64,000 bases of DNA from RUG023 sp900315435 (GCA_902788205.1 CADAJJ010000001.1:108128-172127); one strand, 5' to 3'; shown: positions 1 to 9,335, counted from the first letter of the stretch. Notes: generated by a model from the letters alone, not told the origin. Translations and numbers: made by a program.

Positions 1-3000
1 GTCGCCATAGTGGCGACCGACGCGACACGATACAGGCTCATGCCCCCCTCTTCCGTTCCGGGCAGGATGCTGCCGCCAAGAATCGACATGATTTCCTCGG
101 TCGATTTGGCCGGGACGCTCTCGAAGGTCGGATTCAGGTTATCCAGCGTGCTGTCGGTAAGCACCAGATAGATGTCTACCGGATTCCCGCCGGCGTCGAA
201 CTCGCGCAGCCGGGCCCGGAGGTTGAGGAACGGCTGCACTCCTCCGCTGGGCGAGGCGCGCAGCGCCATCGATCCCTCCGAGACGTAGAAGTCTTTCTGG
301 AAATAGAAGATGTCGCCATTACGGAATACCAGCGTACCGTCCACGTTCGCCGTCTTGGTCGGGTTGTCGAAACGGAAGCGGAAACGCTCGTCCTCTTTCA
401 AGGTGAAGCTCAGCATCGGATAATCGGTATTGGGGTAGATGATCCGGTTGTTGGTGCCATTGGTCATCAGGAAGTTGACGCTGATGTTGGCGGCAGTGTA
501 CCAGTCCGGACAGCGATGCATGCCACCGATACCGATCAACACGTCGCTGACGGTCGCCTCGCCACTGGCCAACGGCTTGGTCCCTGCGCTCTTGTTCAGA
601 CGGAACCATCCCTTCATGAATCCGGAGACCTCGACATTGGCCTCGGGGACCGGACAATAGAACTCGATGGGTTTGCCGGGAAGCCAGACCGTCACATTGA
701 AACCAGCAAGCCCGAGTCCGTCCAGCTGCACGTTCAGCTGCGCCTGCCCTTCCACTGTCTCGCCAGTGTCGTGACGGACGGCAAAGCACTTGGTCCGCAC
801 GGTGGTCAGTTCTGAGTTGTCGACGCTGAACAGGGCGTTCTTCACCTGGATATCGTAGTCAGGCACGTAGAAGGCCCAGATGTTGAGGGAATCGCAGGAA
901 AGCTGACCGAAGAGGTTCGGGTCCGAAAGGTTCCCGTCGACATACAAGGTCCCTTTCAGCACTCCCTCCTGGAAGCGGCAGATGGGGGTCGCGAAAAACC
1001 GGTTGACCAGCCGCAGGTCCAGATAGGCGTCGCTGAACTTCAAGGCCATCTGGTCGACATCGGCATTTCCGACAAGATGCCCTCCAAACCCGAAGACCGG
1101 GTTGATGCTCAGGTCGATGCTCTTGTCGTTGTCGTCGTAGTAGCCGTTGAGGATCGATCCGGATACCGTATAGCGGCCATTGAGATGGCTGAAATGGAAG
1201 TCAGCATCGTCAAAACCGTCAAGAGGACTTCCCAGGAAGACCAGGTTCCGGATGCCTAGGTCGACGGAAATCTCGTTGTCGAGGAAATGGCTCTCCAGCC
1301 GGCTCTGCAGTTGCTCGCTCTCATCGTTGGAGTCCAAGAAAGTCTGGATTTGCTCGATGGAGAAACGTCCCTCGGGAAGAACGTCCTGCACGGTTTTGGT
1401 AAAGGGTGCGAAATGGACCGCAAGATGGAAGAGCGCGGAGGATCCTCTCGTCTGCAGGGAATACAGGGAAAAGTCGCTGAGAAAGGAGCCATCCAGGACA
1501 GCCAGCCCGCCGTGCAGGTCGATGGAAAGGGATGCGTCGTCGATCCGGTTGAGGCCGACGTTGGCGTTCAGGTGGCTGATGGTCAGGAGATTCCCATCGA
1601 ACCCGACGGTTCCTTGCAACCTGCTGTCGCCACCGACGATGTCCAGGGTTCCTGCCAAGCGGAATGCATCCTGCTGTCCTGAGCTACCGATCAATCGCAG
1701 GTTGCCGGTCCAGTCTCCACCTTCCGGCAGAAAACGGCCCAGGCCAAGGTTGCGGATGTCGACCATCGTCTCCATCCTGTCCTCGTAATTGCCCACGTAG
1801 ATATCTGCACCCTGCACTCCACCATCACCCATGTGGAAGGCTAGGGTGAAGGGATCGCTCAGGCCGGAACGGATGTTCTTCAACAATGGCGTTCCCTGGT
1901 AACGGATGGCACCGGAGAACGTGGTGCGTCCATCAGCGGCGGTCAGATTGGTGAATTCGAAACGGTCTGGGGTGATGGAGCCATTGCCTTGGAAGGTGTA
2001 CGTGCGGTTTCCCAGCTGGATACCAGACAGGCTGAAGTTGTCAGCCTGGAAGGACCAGTCGTCCTGGCCTGTGTATGCAATATGCAAGTCGCCGCTCATG
2101 ATGGAGTGGACAAGCCGTTTCGTATCAGGAAATTGCAGGTTGTTGACCGAAAGCTGGAAGGAAAGCGGGTTCTTGATGTCGCTGACGAGCTTGACCATAT
2201 CCCCGCTGCCTCCCTCCAATCTCTGGCTGCTGATGGTGTACTGCCAGGAAACGGGATACCGCATCTCCTTCACCACGAGCGAGGCGACACTGGAGAAGAC
2301 GTCTTCATGGCTTTCCAGGCTTCCGGAGAGCTGGAAGTCGGGAAACTGGTTGCTGACAGCCGTGTACTGGTATCGGCGTGGTCCGACATGGAGCATGTTG
2401 ACCCTGAGAAGCTGGTTGCCGCTTTCGGTGTTGGAAATCAGGAAGTTGCCGTTGGGAACCCAGTCACCTACCTCGATGTCACCCTCGAATTCCAAGCGAT
2501 AGTCCTGCACGCCGATGGTGATCGAGTCGACAGCAATCAACGTGTCCTTGAAGGAGCCGCGACCAGTTGAACCGGCACGGAAGCGGAACTGGCCGAACTT
2601 CAAATCGGCCAGCGAGAGGTCATATTGGACCTGGCCCTTCTCCCCCGAGCCGCCATGCAGGTAGAAGTTGCCACGGGCGGTGGTGTCATCGTCATAATAG
2701 GGAGTCAAGAGCGGCAGGTATCTCTGCCAAGTCTGGTCAAATGCAATCAAGGGAAGCCCGTTCAGCGCGGCATTGACCGTAACCAGCGGTTTTCCGGTCT
2801 CAATCCGCTCGAGCAAAGCGTCCAGGTGGAACTCATTCCCGCTATTCAAGGCGAACTGCATCGTCCCCTGTTTGCGGTCAAAGTCCCAGTGAAGCCCTAT
2901 CGTGCCGTCAAATGCCTGACCGAACAGGTTCGTGCTTGCCTCGGAAAGCACGCCGGTAGCGGCATATTCGCCACCAGCGAGTCTGCCGCGCATGCTGACA

Positions 3001-4274
3001 TGGGTGTCGACGGTATTGCTCCCCATCGTAAGGTGCAGGTTCCCTTCGACGTCCTGTTCGGTCACCGCATAGCCGCTTCCACTGGCGTTCGCCAGCACAT
3101 CGGAAAGCTCGGCGGACACATTCTTACGGGTGAAGGACGTGTGTGGCGCGCCCAGCGTCACCTCGACGTCGGTAGTCTGGGTATTGACGCTTCCCTCCGC
3201 TCTCAGGCCGGTCATCTCCAACGTTCCTTCCCCTGCATCGATGCGGATGGTGGCCTCATCGTTGATGGCAAAGGCAGCATGGTAGAGCACTCCGTCATGG
3301 GAGATGGCGAGGGTGCTGGTGGGCAGTTTGGTCGATGCTATCGGACTGGAGAATTCCAGCTGGCTCAACGAGAGTTCTCCCGTCTCGAAGTCGGGAATCT
3401 CGATTTCCGTCAGCAAATTGCTCTCCAATTGCCCGAACTGGAAAGTACCGGAAAGCAAGGGACTTTGCAACTCGTACTGGGGGGTGCGGACCGACAGGTC
3501 ACGCAATGACAAGGAAATGGGCAGTTTTCCGGAAGCAATCCTGCTCTCCGCGCGTAGTTCGGCAAACGAAAAGGCGACATTCCCCTTTTTCCCCGACACG
3601 GAGGGAAACCGGGTGTAGAGGAAGCCGGAGTTCTCGAAATAAAACTGTCCATTATTGCCGCGCAAGGAGAAGCCGGGTGAGGAGACGGAGGTTTCCGGAA
3701 GCGCCAGCCGCACCGACCCGAAACGGCCGCCCTTGCGGATGAGGAAATCCAGGCTGCCGTCCGCCACGTCGACGGAAAGATCTCCCTGCACCAACCGCAG
3801 GTCGACCTGTTCGGCGCTGACACGCCAGCCGAGGCTCTTGAGCACCGGGGGCAGGTTGCTTGAGGATTCCTGTTTTTCCGATGTGTCCGATGGGTGGAAC
3901 TTCTCGGGGATACGGACCGTCCCGTGGGGATGGGTGACGGTAATCGTAGGGGTTCCTACCCCGCTGGCAAGCTTGCCCATCAAGGAGAGAAACCCCTCCT
4001 GGAAGGTGATGGATTCAACCTCGATGTCCAAGAGCCCGTCATAGCTGATATCGACATTGTCGCTGTGGATCTGGAAGAAGAACTTGCGGCTGATATTGTG
4101 GAATACCACCTTGCCGTGGCTCCCCTGGGAAATGTCCGCAAAAGTCCGCTCGGAAAGGAGATGGGCGGGGTTGATGATATGAAGATGCATGACCGCACAC
4201 CAACTGAGCGCGACAAAGAAAGCCGTCACTATCGCCGCACTCACGATTTCCCGACGTGTGGTATGGTACTTCAT
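1..4274 (-). CDS. tamB: TamB-like translocation/assembly module protein, C-terminus cut by window edge
   Basis: The frame is open without a stop from an ATG at 4274 to the left edge, about 1,424 codons. The N-terminus has a short basic stretch, one hydrophobic segment (about residues 10-32), then a long beta-rich chain, the layout of TamB/AsmA-like proteins that span the periplasm. Near the edge it reads LNPTFESVPAKSTEEIMS followed by ILGGSILPGTEEGG, resembling the conserved DUF490/TamB C-terminal region, so only a short end is missing. Known role of the family: moving lipids or helping barrel proteins reach the outer membrane. It is divergent from tmk with an 84-base gap. The ATG lies 8 bases after a TATACT box and has no Shine-Dalgarno sequence. 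Family assignment is good; the substrate is unknown. Confidence 0.72.
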   Translation of the reverse strand, partial: MKYHTTRREIVSAAIVTAFFVALSWCAVMHLHIINPAHLLSERTFADISQGSHGKVVFHNISRKFFFQIHSDNVDISYDGLLDIEVESITFQEGFLSLMGKLASGVGTPTITVTHPHGTVRIPEKFHPSDTSEKQESSSNLPPVLKSLGWRVSAEQVDLRLVQGDLSVDVADGSLDFLIRKGGRFGSVRLALPETSVSSPGFSLRGNNGQFYFENSGFLYTRFPSVSGKKGNVAFSFAELRAESRIASGKLPISLSLRDLSVRTPQYELQSPLLSGTFQFGQLESNLLTEIEIPDFETGELSLSQLEFSSPIASTKLPTSTLAISHDGVLYHAAFAINDEATIRIDAGEGTLEMTGLRAEGSVNTQTTDVEVTLGAPHTSFTRKNVSAELSDVLANASGSGYAVTEQDVEGNLHLTMGSNTVDTHVSMRGRLAGGEYAATGVLSEASTNLFGQAFDGTIGLHWDFDRKQGTMQFALNSGNEFHLDALLERIETGKPLVTVNAALNGLPLIAFDQTWQRYLPLLTPYYDDDTTARGNFYLHGGSGEKGQVQYDLSLADLKFGQFRFRAGSTGRGSFKDTLIAVDSITIGVQDYRLEFEGDIEVGDWVPNGNFLISNTESGNQLLRVNMLHVGPRRYQYTAVSNQFPDFQLSGSLESHEDVFSSVASLVVKEMRYPVSWQYTISSQRLEGGSGDMVKLVSDIKNPLSFQLSVNNLQFPDTKRLVHSIMSGDLHIAYTGQDDWSFQADNFSLSGIQLGNRTYTFQGNGSITPDRFEFTNLTAADGRTTFSGAIRYQGTPLLKNIRSGLSDPFTLAFHMGDGGVQGADIYVGNYEDRMETMVDIRNLGLGRFLPEGGDWTGNLRLIGSSGQQDAFRLAGTLDIVGGDSRLQGTVGFDGNLLTISHLNANVGLNRIDDASLSIDLHGGLAVLDGSFLSDFSLYSLQTRGSSALFHLAVHFAPFTKTVQDVLPEGRFSIEQIQTFLDSNDESEQLQSRLESHFLDNEISVDLGIRNLVFLGSPLDGFDDADFHFSHLNGRYTVSGSILNGYYDDNDKSIDLSINPVFGFGGHLVGNADVDQMALKFSDAYLDLRLVNRFFATPICRFQEGVLKGTLYVDGNLSDPNLFGQLSCDSLNIWAFYVPDYDIQVKNALFSVDNSELTTVRTKCFAVRHDTGETVEGQAQLNVQLDGLGLAGFNVTVWLPGKPIEFYCPVPEANVEVSGFMKGWFRLNKSAGTKPLASGEATVSDVLIGIGGMHRCPDWYTAANISVNFLMTNGTNNRIIYPNTDYPMLSFTLKEDERFRFRFDNPTKTANVDGTLVFRNGDIFYFQKDFYVSEGSMALRASPSGGVQPFLNLRARLREFDAGGNPVDIYLVLTDSTLDNLNPTFESVPAKSTEEIMSILGGSILPGTEEGGMSLYRVASVATMA

Positions 4275-4282
4275 TGCAAACA

Positions 4283-4310
4283 AGTATACCGCAAAGCCCG
4301 TCCTTTGCCA
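4283..4310 (-). promoter_or_regulatory. Promoter of tamB-like gene
   Basis: TATACT (-10, 4283-4288) with a poor -35 (TGGCAA, 4305-4310) at 16 bases. The ATG begins 8 bases after the -10 box, leaving a predicted leader of 0-2 bases. Confidence 0.5.
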
Positions 4311-4323
4311 CTACGAGGAGCGG

Positions 4324-4352
4324 TTTACCTAATCTTTTTTTGGTTCTATACT
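4324..4352 (+). promoter_or_regulatory. tmk promoter, leaderless type
   Basis: TTTACC (4324-4329), 17-base spacer, TATACT (4347-4352). Six bases separate the -10 box from the ATG at 4359, which places the A of ATG at the expected +1. No Shine-Dalgarno sequence is present. Confidence 0.6.
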
Positions 4353-4358
4353 CGCGCT

Positions 4359-4955
4359 ATGCAGGTTCTTGATGGTTTTGTTGTCTTGGAAGGTCTGGAC
4401 GGTGCGGGTACCACGACCCAGCTCCAGAAACTGGATCGGTTCCTGAACGGGAAAGGAAAAGCGCACCTGGTGCAGGCGGAGCCGACCGATGGCCCGATCG
4501 GACGTTTGATCCGCGATGTCCTCCAGCATAAACATTCGGTCCAGCCGTGGACGCTGGCGATGCTCTATGCTGCCGACCGCAACGAGCATGTGGCACGGAT
4601 CGAGCAGGAAATCGCCGGCGGCAACATGGTCGTCTGCGACCGATATCTCTATTCCTCCCTCGCCTACCAGGGTGTCACCTGTCCGTGGGAGGATGTCTGG
4701 ACCCTGAACCAGCACTATCCGCATCCCTCCACCATCCTCTACATTGACACTCCGGTCGAGGAATGCATGAAAAGGATCTCCCATCGCGGGGAACCTGTCG
4801 AGCTGTTCGAGCACCAGGAATTCCTGACCAAGGTCAGAGACGGATACGAGCGTGCCTTCTCCCACCTTCCGGCCGGGGTACGAATGGTCAGGCTTGACGG
4901 CGCAGCCGAACCCGAGGAGATATTCCGGAAGATTTGCCAAGTCCTTCTAGGCTGA
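4359..4955 (+). CDS. tmk: Thymidylate kinase
   Basis: This 198-residue protein has the usual dTMP kinase length and phosphorylates dTMP to dTDP in the cytoplasm. Visible motifs are the P-loop region EGLDGAGTTTQ (residues 11-21), the DRY motif in VVCDRYLYSSLAYQG, and an Arg-containing lid segment RISHRGEP. The P-loop is odd: the usual GxGK(S/T)T lysine is threonine (T18). The frame is open upstream to 3894, but that part lies on the antisense of the TamB-like gene; homology begins at MQVLDGFVVLEG, so the ATG at 4359 is the start. It is transcribed alone and is followed by a hairpin terminator. Confidence 0.93.
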   Translation: MQVLDGFVVLEGLDGAGTTTQLQKLDRFLNGKGKAHLVQAEPTDGPIGRLIRDVLQHKHSVQPWTLAMLYAADRNEHVARIEQEIAGGNMVVCDRYLYSSLAYQGVTCPWEDVWTLNQHYPHPSTILYIDTPVEECMKRISHRGEPVELFEHQEFLTKVRDGYERAFSHLPAGVRMVRLDGAAEPEEIFRKICQVLLG

Positions 4956-4985
4956 GCAATATTTTGCAATACTTCTTTTCTGCAC

Positions 4986-5033
4986 GAACACCCGGCATGG
5001 GTACAACGAAGCACGCCGGGTTGTTTGTTTCCT
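4986..5033 (+). terminator. Probable tmk terminator
   Basis: Inverted repeat CCCGGC ... GCCGGG, extended by ACA/TGT pairing with a bulge, followed by a T-rich stretch (TTGTTTGTTT). It lies about 35 bases after the tmk stop. Confidence 0.5.
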
Positions 5034-5154
5034 GGTTCCATGGGCCCATTGTCCGTGCGTCTTCCTGAGGAGAACCGGCCTTTGTGGAGAATTGTGCATT
5101 TACGCACCACATACCGCCACTACTGTGGCGGCTGCGGAAAAGATGCAGAGATCA

Positions 5155-6195
5155 TCACTTGATGAACATCGCGTCTCCATAACTGAAGAAATGGTACCTC
5201 TCGTCGATGGCGTGTTGGTAGGCGCGGAAGATGTGCTCCTTCGTGCTGAAGGCGGAAACCAGGGCAAGGAGTGTCGACTCCGGCGTATGGAAGTTGGTCA
5301 ACAGCTGGTCGACCACATGGTAGGTGAAGCCAGGCTTGATGAACAGGTTGGTCCGGTTCCATCCGACATCCACCCTTCCTGTCTCCGGGTTGTAGGCAGA
5401 CTCCAAGGTGCGGACGCTGGTCGTGCCGGTCGCCACCACCTTTCTTCCCTCGGCCTTCGCCTGGGCGATCAGGTCGCTGGTCTGCTGGCTCACTTCGTAC
5501 CGTTCCCAATGCATCTTATGGTCCTCAAGGTTCTCGGTGCGGACCGGCAGGAAGGTGCCGGGACCGACGTGCAGGGTCACTTCAGTGATCGTGCAACCTT
5601 TGGCTTTGACCCGGGCAAGGATCTCGTCGGTGAAATGCAGGCCTGCGGTCGGAGCGGCTACGGAGCCCTCCTCCTTTGCGTAGACGGTCTGATACCGTTT
5701 CTCATCAGAAAAGTCGTCCTCACGCTTGATATACGGAGGAAGAGGTACGTGTCCCAGTTTTTCGAAGAAGGATTCATCCAGCGGTTCGTCGAAGCACAGC
5801 GTACGGGTGTCGTCCGGGTTTTCCTCGGAAATCACCGCGTGGTAGCATGCCGAACCATCGGCGCTCTTGAACTGATAGTGCTTGCCCTTGCGCTGTTTCT
5901 TCAACTTGGTCGCCATCACCTTCCAGGTATGGTCGATATGCTCTTCCAGAAAAAGGAACTCCACAGTTCCGCCAGTCTCGCTTTCTCCATACACACGCGC
6001 CTTGCGCACCTTGGAGTTGTTGACGACAAGCAAGCTTCCCGGCTCGATAAAATCGGGAAAGTCCTCCATCATGGCGTCCTCATAGGCGCCCGTCTTCCGG
6101 TCCATGACCAGCAATCTGTCCTCGCCGCGCTGACGGGCGGGGGTCTGGGCGATCAGCTCAGGGGGAAGGTCAAAATAAAAGTCCTTGGTCAGCAT
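5155..6195 (-). CDS. queA: S-adenosylmethionine:tRNA ribosyltransferase-isomerase QueA
   Basis: Full-length 346-residue QueA. The enzyme transfers the ribose moiety of S-adenosylmethionine to preQ1 at the tRNA wobble position, forming epoxyqueuosine. Typical segments are DFYFDLPPELIAQTPA at the N-terminus, LLVVNNSKVRKARVYG, the central AAPTAGLHFTDEIL, VGPGTFLPVRTENLEDHKMH, and the C-terminal FHTPESTLLALVSAF. It is the last gene of the yebC-ruvC-ruvA-ruvB-queA unit and its start lies 26 bases inside the end of ruvB, so translation is probably coupled. Confidence 0.96.
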   Translation of the reverse strand: MLTKDFYFDLPPELIAQTPARQRGEDRLLVMDRKTGAYEDAMMEDFPDFIEPGSLLVVNNSKVRKARVYGESETGGTVEFLFLEEHIDHTWKVMATKLKKQRKGKHYQFKSADGSACYHAVISEENPDDTRTLCFDEPLDESFFEKLGHVPLPPYIKREDDFSDEKRYQTVYAKEEGSVAAPTAGLHFTDEILARVKAKGCTITEVTLHVGPGTFLPVRTENLEDHKMHWERYEVSQQTSDLIAQAKAEGRKVVATGTTSVRTLESAYNPETGRVDVGWNRTNLFIKPGFTYHVVDQLLTNFHTPESTLLALVSAFSTKEHIFRAYQHAIDERYHFFSYGDAMFIK

Positions 6196-7372
6196 TTGAA
6201 ACGGCCCCTCCAGCGGGTCGATGAGTATCCTTCATTCCAAAAAGGGCGTAGGCCTTCGAGGTGACAACCCGTCCCTGCGGGGTTCTCTGCAGGTAGCCTT
6301 TCTGGATCAGATAGGGTTCGTAGTAGTCGGAAAGCGAACTAGGTTCCTCTCCCAGCGCGACGGCAAGCGTATCCAGACCGACCGGACCGCCTTCGTAATA
6401 GTTGATGATCGTCCTCAGGACATTCAGGTCCTGGGCGTTCAGGCCGTTGTGGTCGATGCCCATGCGTTCCAGTCCCTGGCGGACAATGTCGACGGTGACC
6501 ACCCCATCCCCGAGGACCGAGGCGAAATCGCGTAGCCTGCGCAGCAGCCTGTTGGCGATTCTCGGCGTCCCCCTGCTGCAGTGGGCGAGCATGGTCAGCG
6601 CCTCGGGAACAATCGTCACGTCCAGCAGCTTGGCGCTGCGGCGGATGATGTCGGTCAGTTCCTGGTCGTTGTAGTAGTCCAGATGGAGCTGGATGCCGAA
6701 GCGGTTGGAAAGCGGGCGGGAGACTCCGCCAGCCTTGGTGGTCGCCCCGATCAGGGTGAATTTCGGGATGGGGATGCGCATTGTCCTCGCCGCGGGTCCT
6801 TGCCCGATCATCCAGTCGATCTCGAAATCCTCCATGGCGATGTAGAGCATCTCCTCCAGCGCTGGTTTGAGGCGGTGGATCTCGTCGATGAAGAAAACCG
6901 AGTTCTCCGTGATATTGGTGAGCACGCCGGCAAGGTCCTTTGGCTTGTCCAAGGCGGGGGCGTTGGTCATCTTGATCTCGGCTCCCATCTCGTTGGCGAT
7001 GATCGAGGCGAGCGTCGTCTTCCCCAGGCCTGGAGGGCCAATCAGAAACGTATGGTCCAGTGGTTCACCACGCATTTTCGCGGCCTTGATGAAGATGGAG
7101 AGGTTCTCCTTCAGAGCGCTCTGCCCTTGGAAATCCTTCAGGTATTTGGGCCGAAGGATGTTTTCCTGCTCCTCTTCCTCATTCTGGGCGAGTTTTCCGG
7201 AAAGAAGACCGGGATCGGTCGGAGGCATTCCCCCGAAGGCATCTTCCTGATTGTCGGACGAAAGGCCGGAAAGCTCATGTTCCACCTGGTCGATGTCGTC
7301 AAACGGATTGTCCATCGTCTGCGAGATGCCGCTCTTCTTGCTGTATCCTCGTTTTCCGTATGTTGTTGCCAT
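6170..7372 (-). CDS. ruvB: Holliday junction branch migration ATPase RuvB
   Basis: RuvB, 400 residues, is the hexameric AAA+ motor that drives branch migration with RuvA. The Walker A motif GPPGLGKTT is near residues 112-120, Walker B is FFIDEIHRL, and sensor and C-terminal winged-helix parts (RTPQGRVVTSKAYALFG) are present. The family is usually about 330-350 residues; here about 65 acidic, low-complexity residues precede the conserved LRPKYLKDFQGQ. The start at 7372 is kept because it begins 6 bases after the ruvA stop codon and no better Shine-Dalgarno site precedes M20. Confidence 0.95.
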   Translation of the reverse strand: MATTYGKRGYSKKSGISQTMDNPFDDIDQVEHELSGLSSDNQEDAFGGMPPTDPGLLSGKLAQNEEEEQENILRPKYLKDFQGQSALKENLSIFIKAAKMRGEPLDHTFLIGPPGLGKTTLASIIANEMGAEIKMTNAPALDKPKDLAGVLTNITENSVFFIDEIHRLKPALEEMLYIAMEDFEIDWMIGQGPAARTMRIPIPKFTLIGATTKAGGVSRPLSNRFGIQLHLDYYNDQELTDIIRRSAKLLDVTIVPEALTMLAHCSRGTPRIANRLLRRLRDFASVLGDGVVTVDIVRQGLERMGIDHNGLNAQDLNVLRTIINYYEGGPVGLDTLAVALGEEPSSLSDYYEPYLIQKGYLQRTPQGRVVTSKAYALFGMKDTHRPAGGAVSNADQGLLF

Positions 7373-7378
7373 GTTCCA

Positions 7379-8002
7379 TCACCCCAGATATTTCAACGCA
7401 AGGCGGAAGACCAACTGCTCCTGCTCGTTCATCGTCAGGGTCTCCAGCTTTTCCTTCGCTTCATTCTCTACGTGGCTGACAGCCTCGTCGGCACTCCGCC
7501 TGTCATACCCCATGGCGGCAAGGCTTTCCGCGACGGCGACAAAGCGCTTGCTCTTCTGGGAACGGGACGCGCGTTCCTCTTCCTCGTCAATGACCAGCTT
7601 GCCACGCAACTGCAGGATCATCTTCTGTGCGGTCTTGCTGCCTACGCCGGGAACGGTGGAGAGCAATTTGACGTTGCCTTCGTCCAAGGCGCGGGCAAGG
7701 TTGTCGACGGTGATGCCACTGAGAATCTTCAATGCCTGCCGGGGACCGATGCCGTTGACGTTCTGCAACTGGTTGAAGGCTTCCCGCTCCAGTTCGTCGG
7801 AGAAGCCGTAGAGCAGCATGCTGTCCTCGTGGTGGCTCAGGACGGTCAGCAGCCTGACGTTCCGCTTTTCCTCTCCCCTCAGGGCTGCAATATGTCCTTC
7901 GGTCTGCCCGCTGACAATCATCGAGTACTCGACATACCCGGCACGGAGGACCACTACGCCCTCCTTGACCGATACCACATCACCGATTACCGCATTGATC
8001 AT
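7379..8002 (-). CDS. ruvA: Holliday junction DNA-binding protein RuvA
   Basis: RuvA, 207 residues, forms the tetramer that holds the Holliday junction for RuvB. The N-terminal OB fold (MINAVIGDVVSVKEG), the tandem helix-hairpin-helix motifs (VNGIGPRQALKILSG and VPGVGSKTAQKMILQL) and the flexible C-terminal RuvB-binding domain are all visible. It overlaps the ruvC stop by four bases (ATGA) and is followed closely by ruvB. Confidence 0.96.
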   Translation of the reverse strand: MINAVIGDVVSVKEGVVVLRAGYVEYSMIVSGQTEGHIAALRGEEKRNVRLLTVLSHHEDSMLLYGFSDELEREAFNQLQNVNGIGPRQALKILSGITVDNLARALDEGNVKLLSTVPGVGSKTAQKMILQLRGKLVIDEEEERASRSQKSKRFVAVAESLAAMGYDRRSADEAVSHVENEAKEKLETLTMNEQEQLVFRLALKYLG

Positions 8003-8514
8003 ACATGCATCCTTTGGCCAGCAATATTAAAGGTAGCCAGCGTGAGCCCCACTGCCAAGGCGTCAGCCGCATGGTCCGGTTTCGGAATCTCCTTCAGGCC
8101 AAGCAGAAGCCGGACCATCTGCTGTACCTGGTTCTTGTCCGCCCTTCCCGTCCCGGTGACGGTCGATTTGATCGTCATGGGGGAAAAGAGCCTGACGGGA
8201 ACTTGCTGCATCGCCAGCTGGTGGCTGATGGCGCCAATGACCTTGGCTACCAGTATGGCGGATTGGCTGTTGGTGATATTCTTGTCCGCTTTAGAGCGGG
8301 TGAAGTAAATATCCTCGATACCACAATACTGGGTATGGTAATGATCCGCAACCTGTCCAATCGCGGTCGCAATCGTATGGATGCGCATCTGCTCCGTCAT
8401 GTCAGGACTGGTCGTGATGACACTATAAGAAACAGGCCGGTGGCGCAGTCCGTTTGTATCGACTACGCCCCAGCCTGTATTCGCGAGTCCTGGATCGATT
8501 CCAAGAATCAGCAT
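7999..8514 (-). CDS. ruvC: Crossover junction endodeoxyribonuclease RuvC
   Basis: RuvC, 171 residues, is the Holliday junction resolvase with an RNase H fold. The first catalytic aspartate is in LILGIDPGLANTGWG (D7), a catalytic glutamate is in CGIEDIYF, and the C-terminal acidic pair is in PDHAADALAVGLTLA. The start lies just after the yebC stop, and the gene overlaps ruvA by four bases, completing a full RuvABC resolvasome in one operon. Confidence 0.96.
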   Translation of the reverse strand: MLILGIDPGLANTGWGVVDTNGLRHRPVSYSVITTSPDMTEQMRIHTIATAIGQVADHYHTQYCGIEDIYFTRSKADKNITNSQSAILVAKVIGAISHQLAMQQVPVRLFSPMTIKSTVTGTGRADKNQVQQMVRLLLGLKEIPKPDHAADALAVGLTLATFNIAGQRMHV

Positions 8515-8517
8515 CTC

Positions 8518-9261
8518 TCAGTCTTCAGGGTCCTCGTAATCATCCGGCAAATCCAGGTTCGTGTAGACGTTCTGGACGTCATCCAGATCTTCGAGCCGGT
8601 CAACGATCTTCATGACCTTCTGGGCATGCTCCTTGTCCAGTGCAACACGGTTGTCGGAAACCATTTCGATGGAACCGCTCTCCTGGGTGAAGCCGGCCTT
8701 TTCCATGGCATCGAGCACCTGCTGGAAGTTGCTCGGGCTGGTGGTGACCTCGATCACGCCGTCGTTGGTGACGACATCGTCGGCACCGGCCTCCAAGGCC
8801 GCTTCCATGATCTGGTCCTCGGTGTATTTGGTGGAGTCGTAGTCGATGATGCCTTTGGTGGTGAACATGTAGGAGACGCTGCCGGTCGCTCCAAGGGAGC
8901 CGCCATTCTTGGTCAAGGTGGAGCGGACATCGCTCGCAGTGCGGTTCTTGTTATCGGTAAGGCACTGGATGATGATGGCGACCCCGCCAGGAGCGTAGCC
9001 TTCATACTGCAACTCCTCGAACACGGTGTTGCCAAGCTCGCCGGAACCCTTCTTGATGGCTCTCTCGATGTTGTCCTTCGGCATGTTCTCAAGACGGGCC
9101 TTCAGGATAGCGGTGCGCAGGGCTGCATTGCTTTCAGGATCGCTTCCGTTCTTCGCAGCAACGGAAATCTCTTTAATCAGCTTAGTGAATTTCTGACCGC
9201 GCTTCGCGTCAGCAATTCCTTTCTTGTGTTTGATGGTAGACCACTTGCTATGGCCGGACAT
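8518..9261 (-). CDS. yebC: YebC/PmpR family protein
   Basis: A 247-residue YebC-family protein starting MSGHSKWSTIKHKKGIADAK, with the family signatures NIERAIKKGSGE and YEGYAPGGVAIIIQCLTDN. Members are DNA-binding regulators, and some are reported to act as translation factors that relieve ribosome stalling; the sequence does not decide between these roles. It is the first gene of the operon, with AGAGG 8-9 bases before the ATG and a promoter at 9300-9329. Confidence 0.93.
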   Translation of the reverse strand: MSGHSKWSTIKHKKGIADAKRGQKFTKLIKEISVAAKNGSDPESNAALRTAILKARLENMPKDNIERAIKKGSGELGNTVFEELQYEGYAPGGVAIIIQCLTDNKNRTASDVRSTLTKNGGSLGATGSVSYMFTTKGIIDYDSTKYTEDQIMEAALEAGADDVVTNDGVIEVTTSPSNFQQVLDAMEKAGFTQESGSIEMVSDNRVALDKEHAQKVMKIVDRLEDLDDVQNVYTNLDLPDDYEDPED

Positions 9262-9299
9262 GTAGAGACCTCTTTCGAAAAAAGAATTTTAACTTGGTT

Positions 9300-9329
9300 A
9301 CTGTACTATACGAGCAGACAGATGGTCAA
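9300..9329 (-). promoter_or_regulatory. Promoter of yebC-ruvCAB-queA
   Basis: TTGACC (9324-9329), 18-base spacer, TACAGT (9300-9305), with an overlapping TATAGT at 9305-9310. The predicted leader is about 32 bases and carries a Shine-Dalgarno sequence. Confidence 0.5.
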
Positions 9330-9335
9330 GGATGC

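Noticed and set aside
2625..3509. Long open frame on the plus strand opposite the TamB-like gene
   Set aside because: It is antisense to a frame that is open over 1,400 codons and shows TamB-like sequence. The plus-strand product has no domain and arises from GC-rich codon bias.
5114..5131. Hairpin CCGCCAC-tact-GTGGCGG downstream of queA as a terminator
   Set aside because: No T-run follows on the minus strand, so termination is not supported.
6581..8308. 575-codon plus-strand frame across ruvA and ruvB
   Set aside because: It lies wholly antisense to clearly identified ruvA and ruvB and has no recognisable domain.
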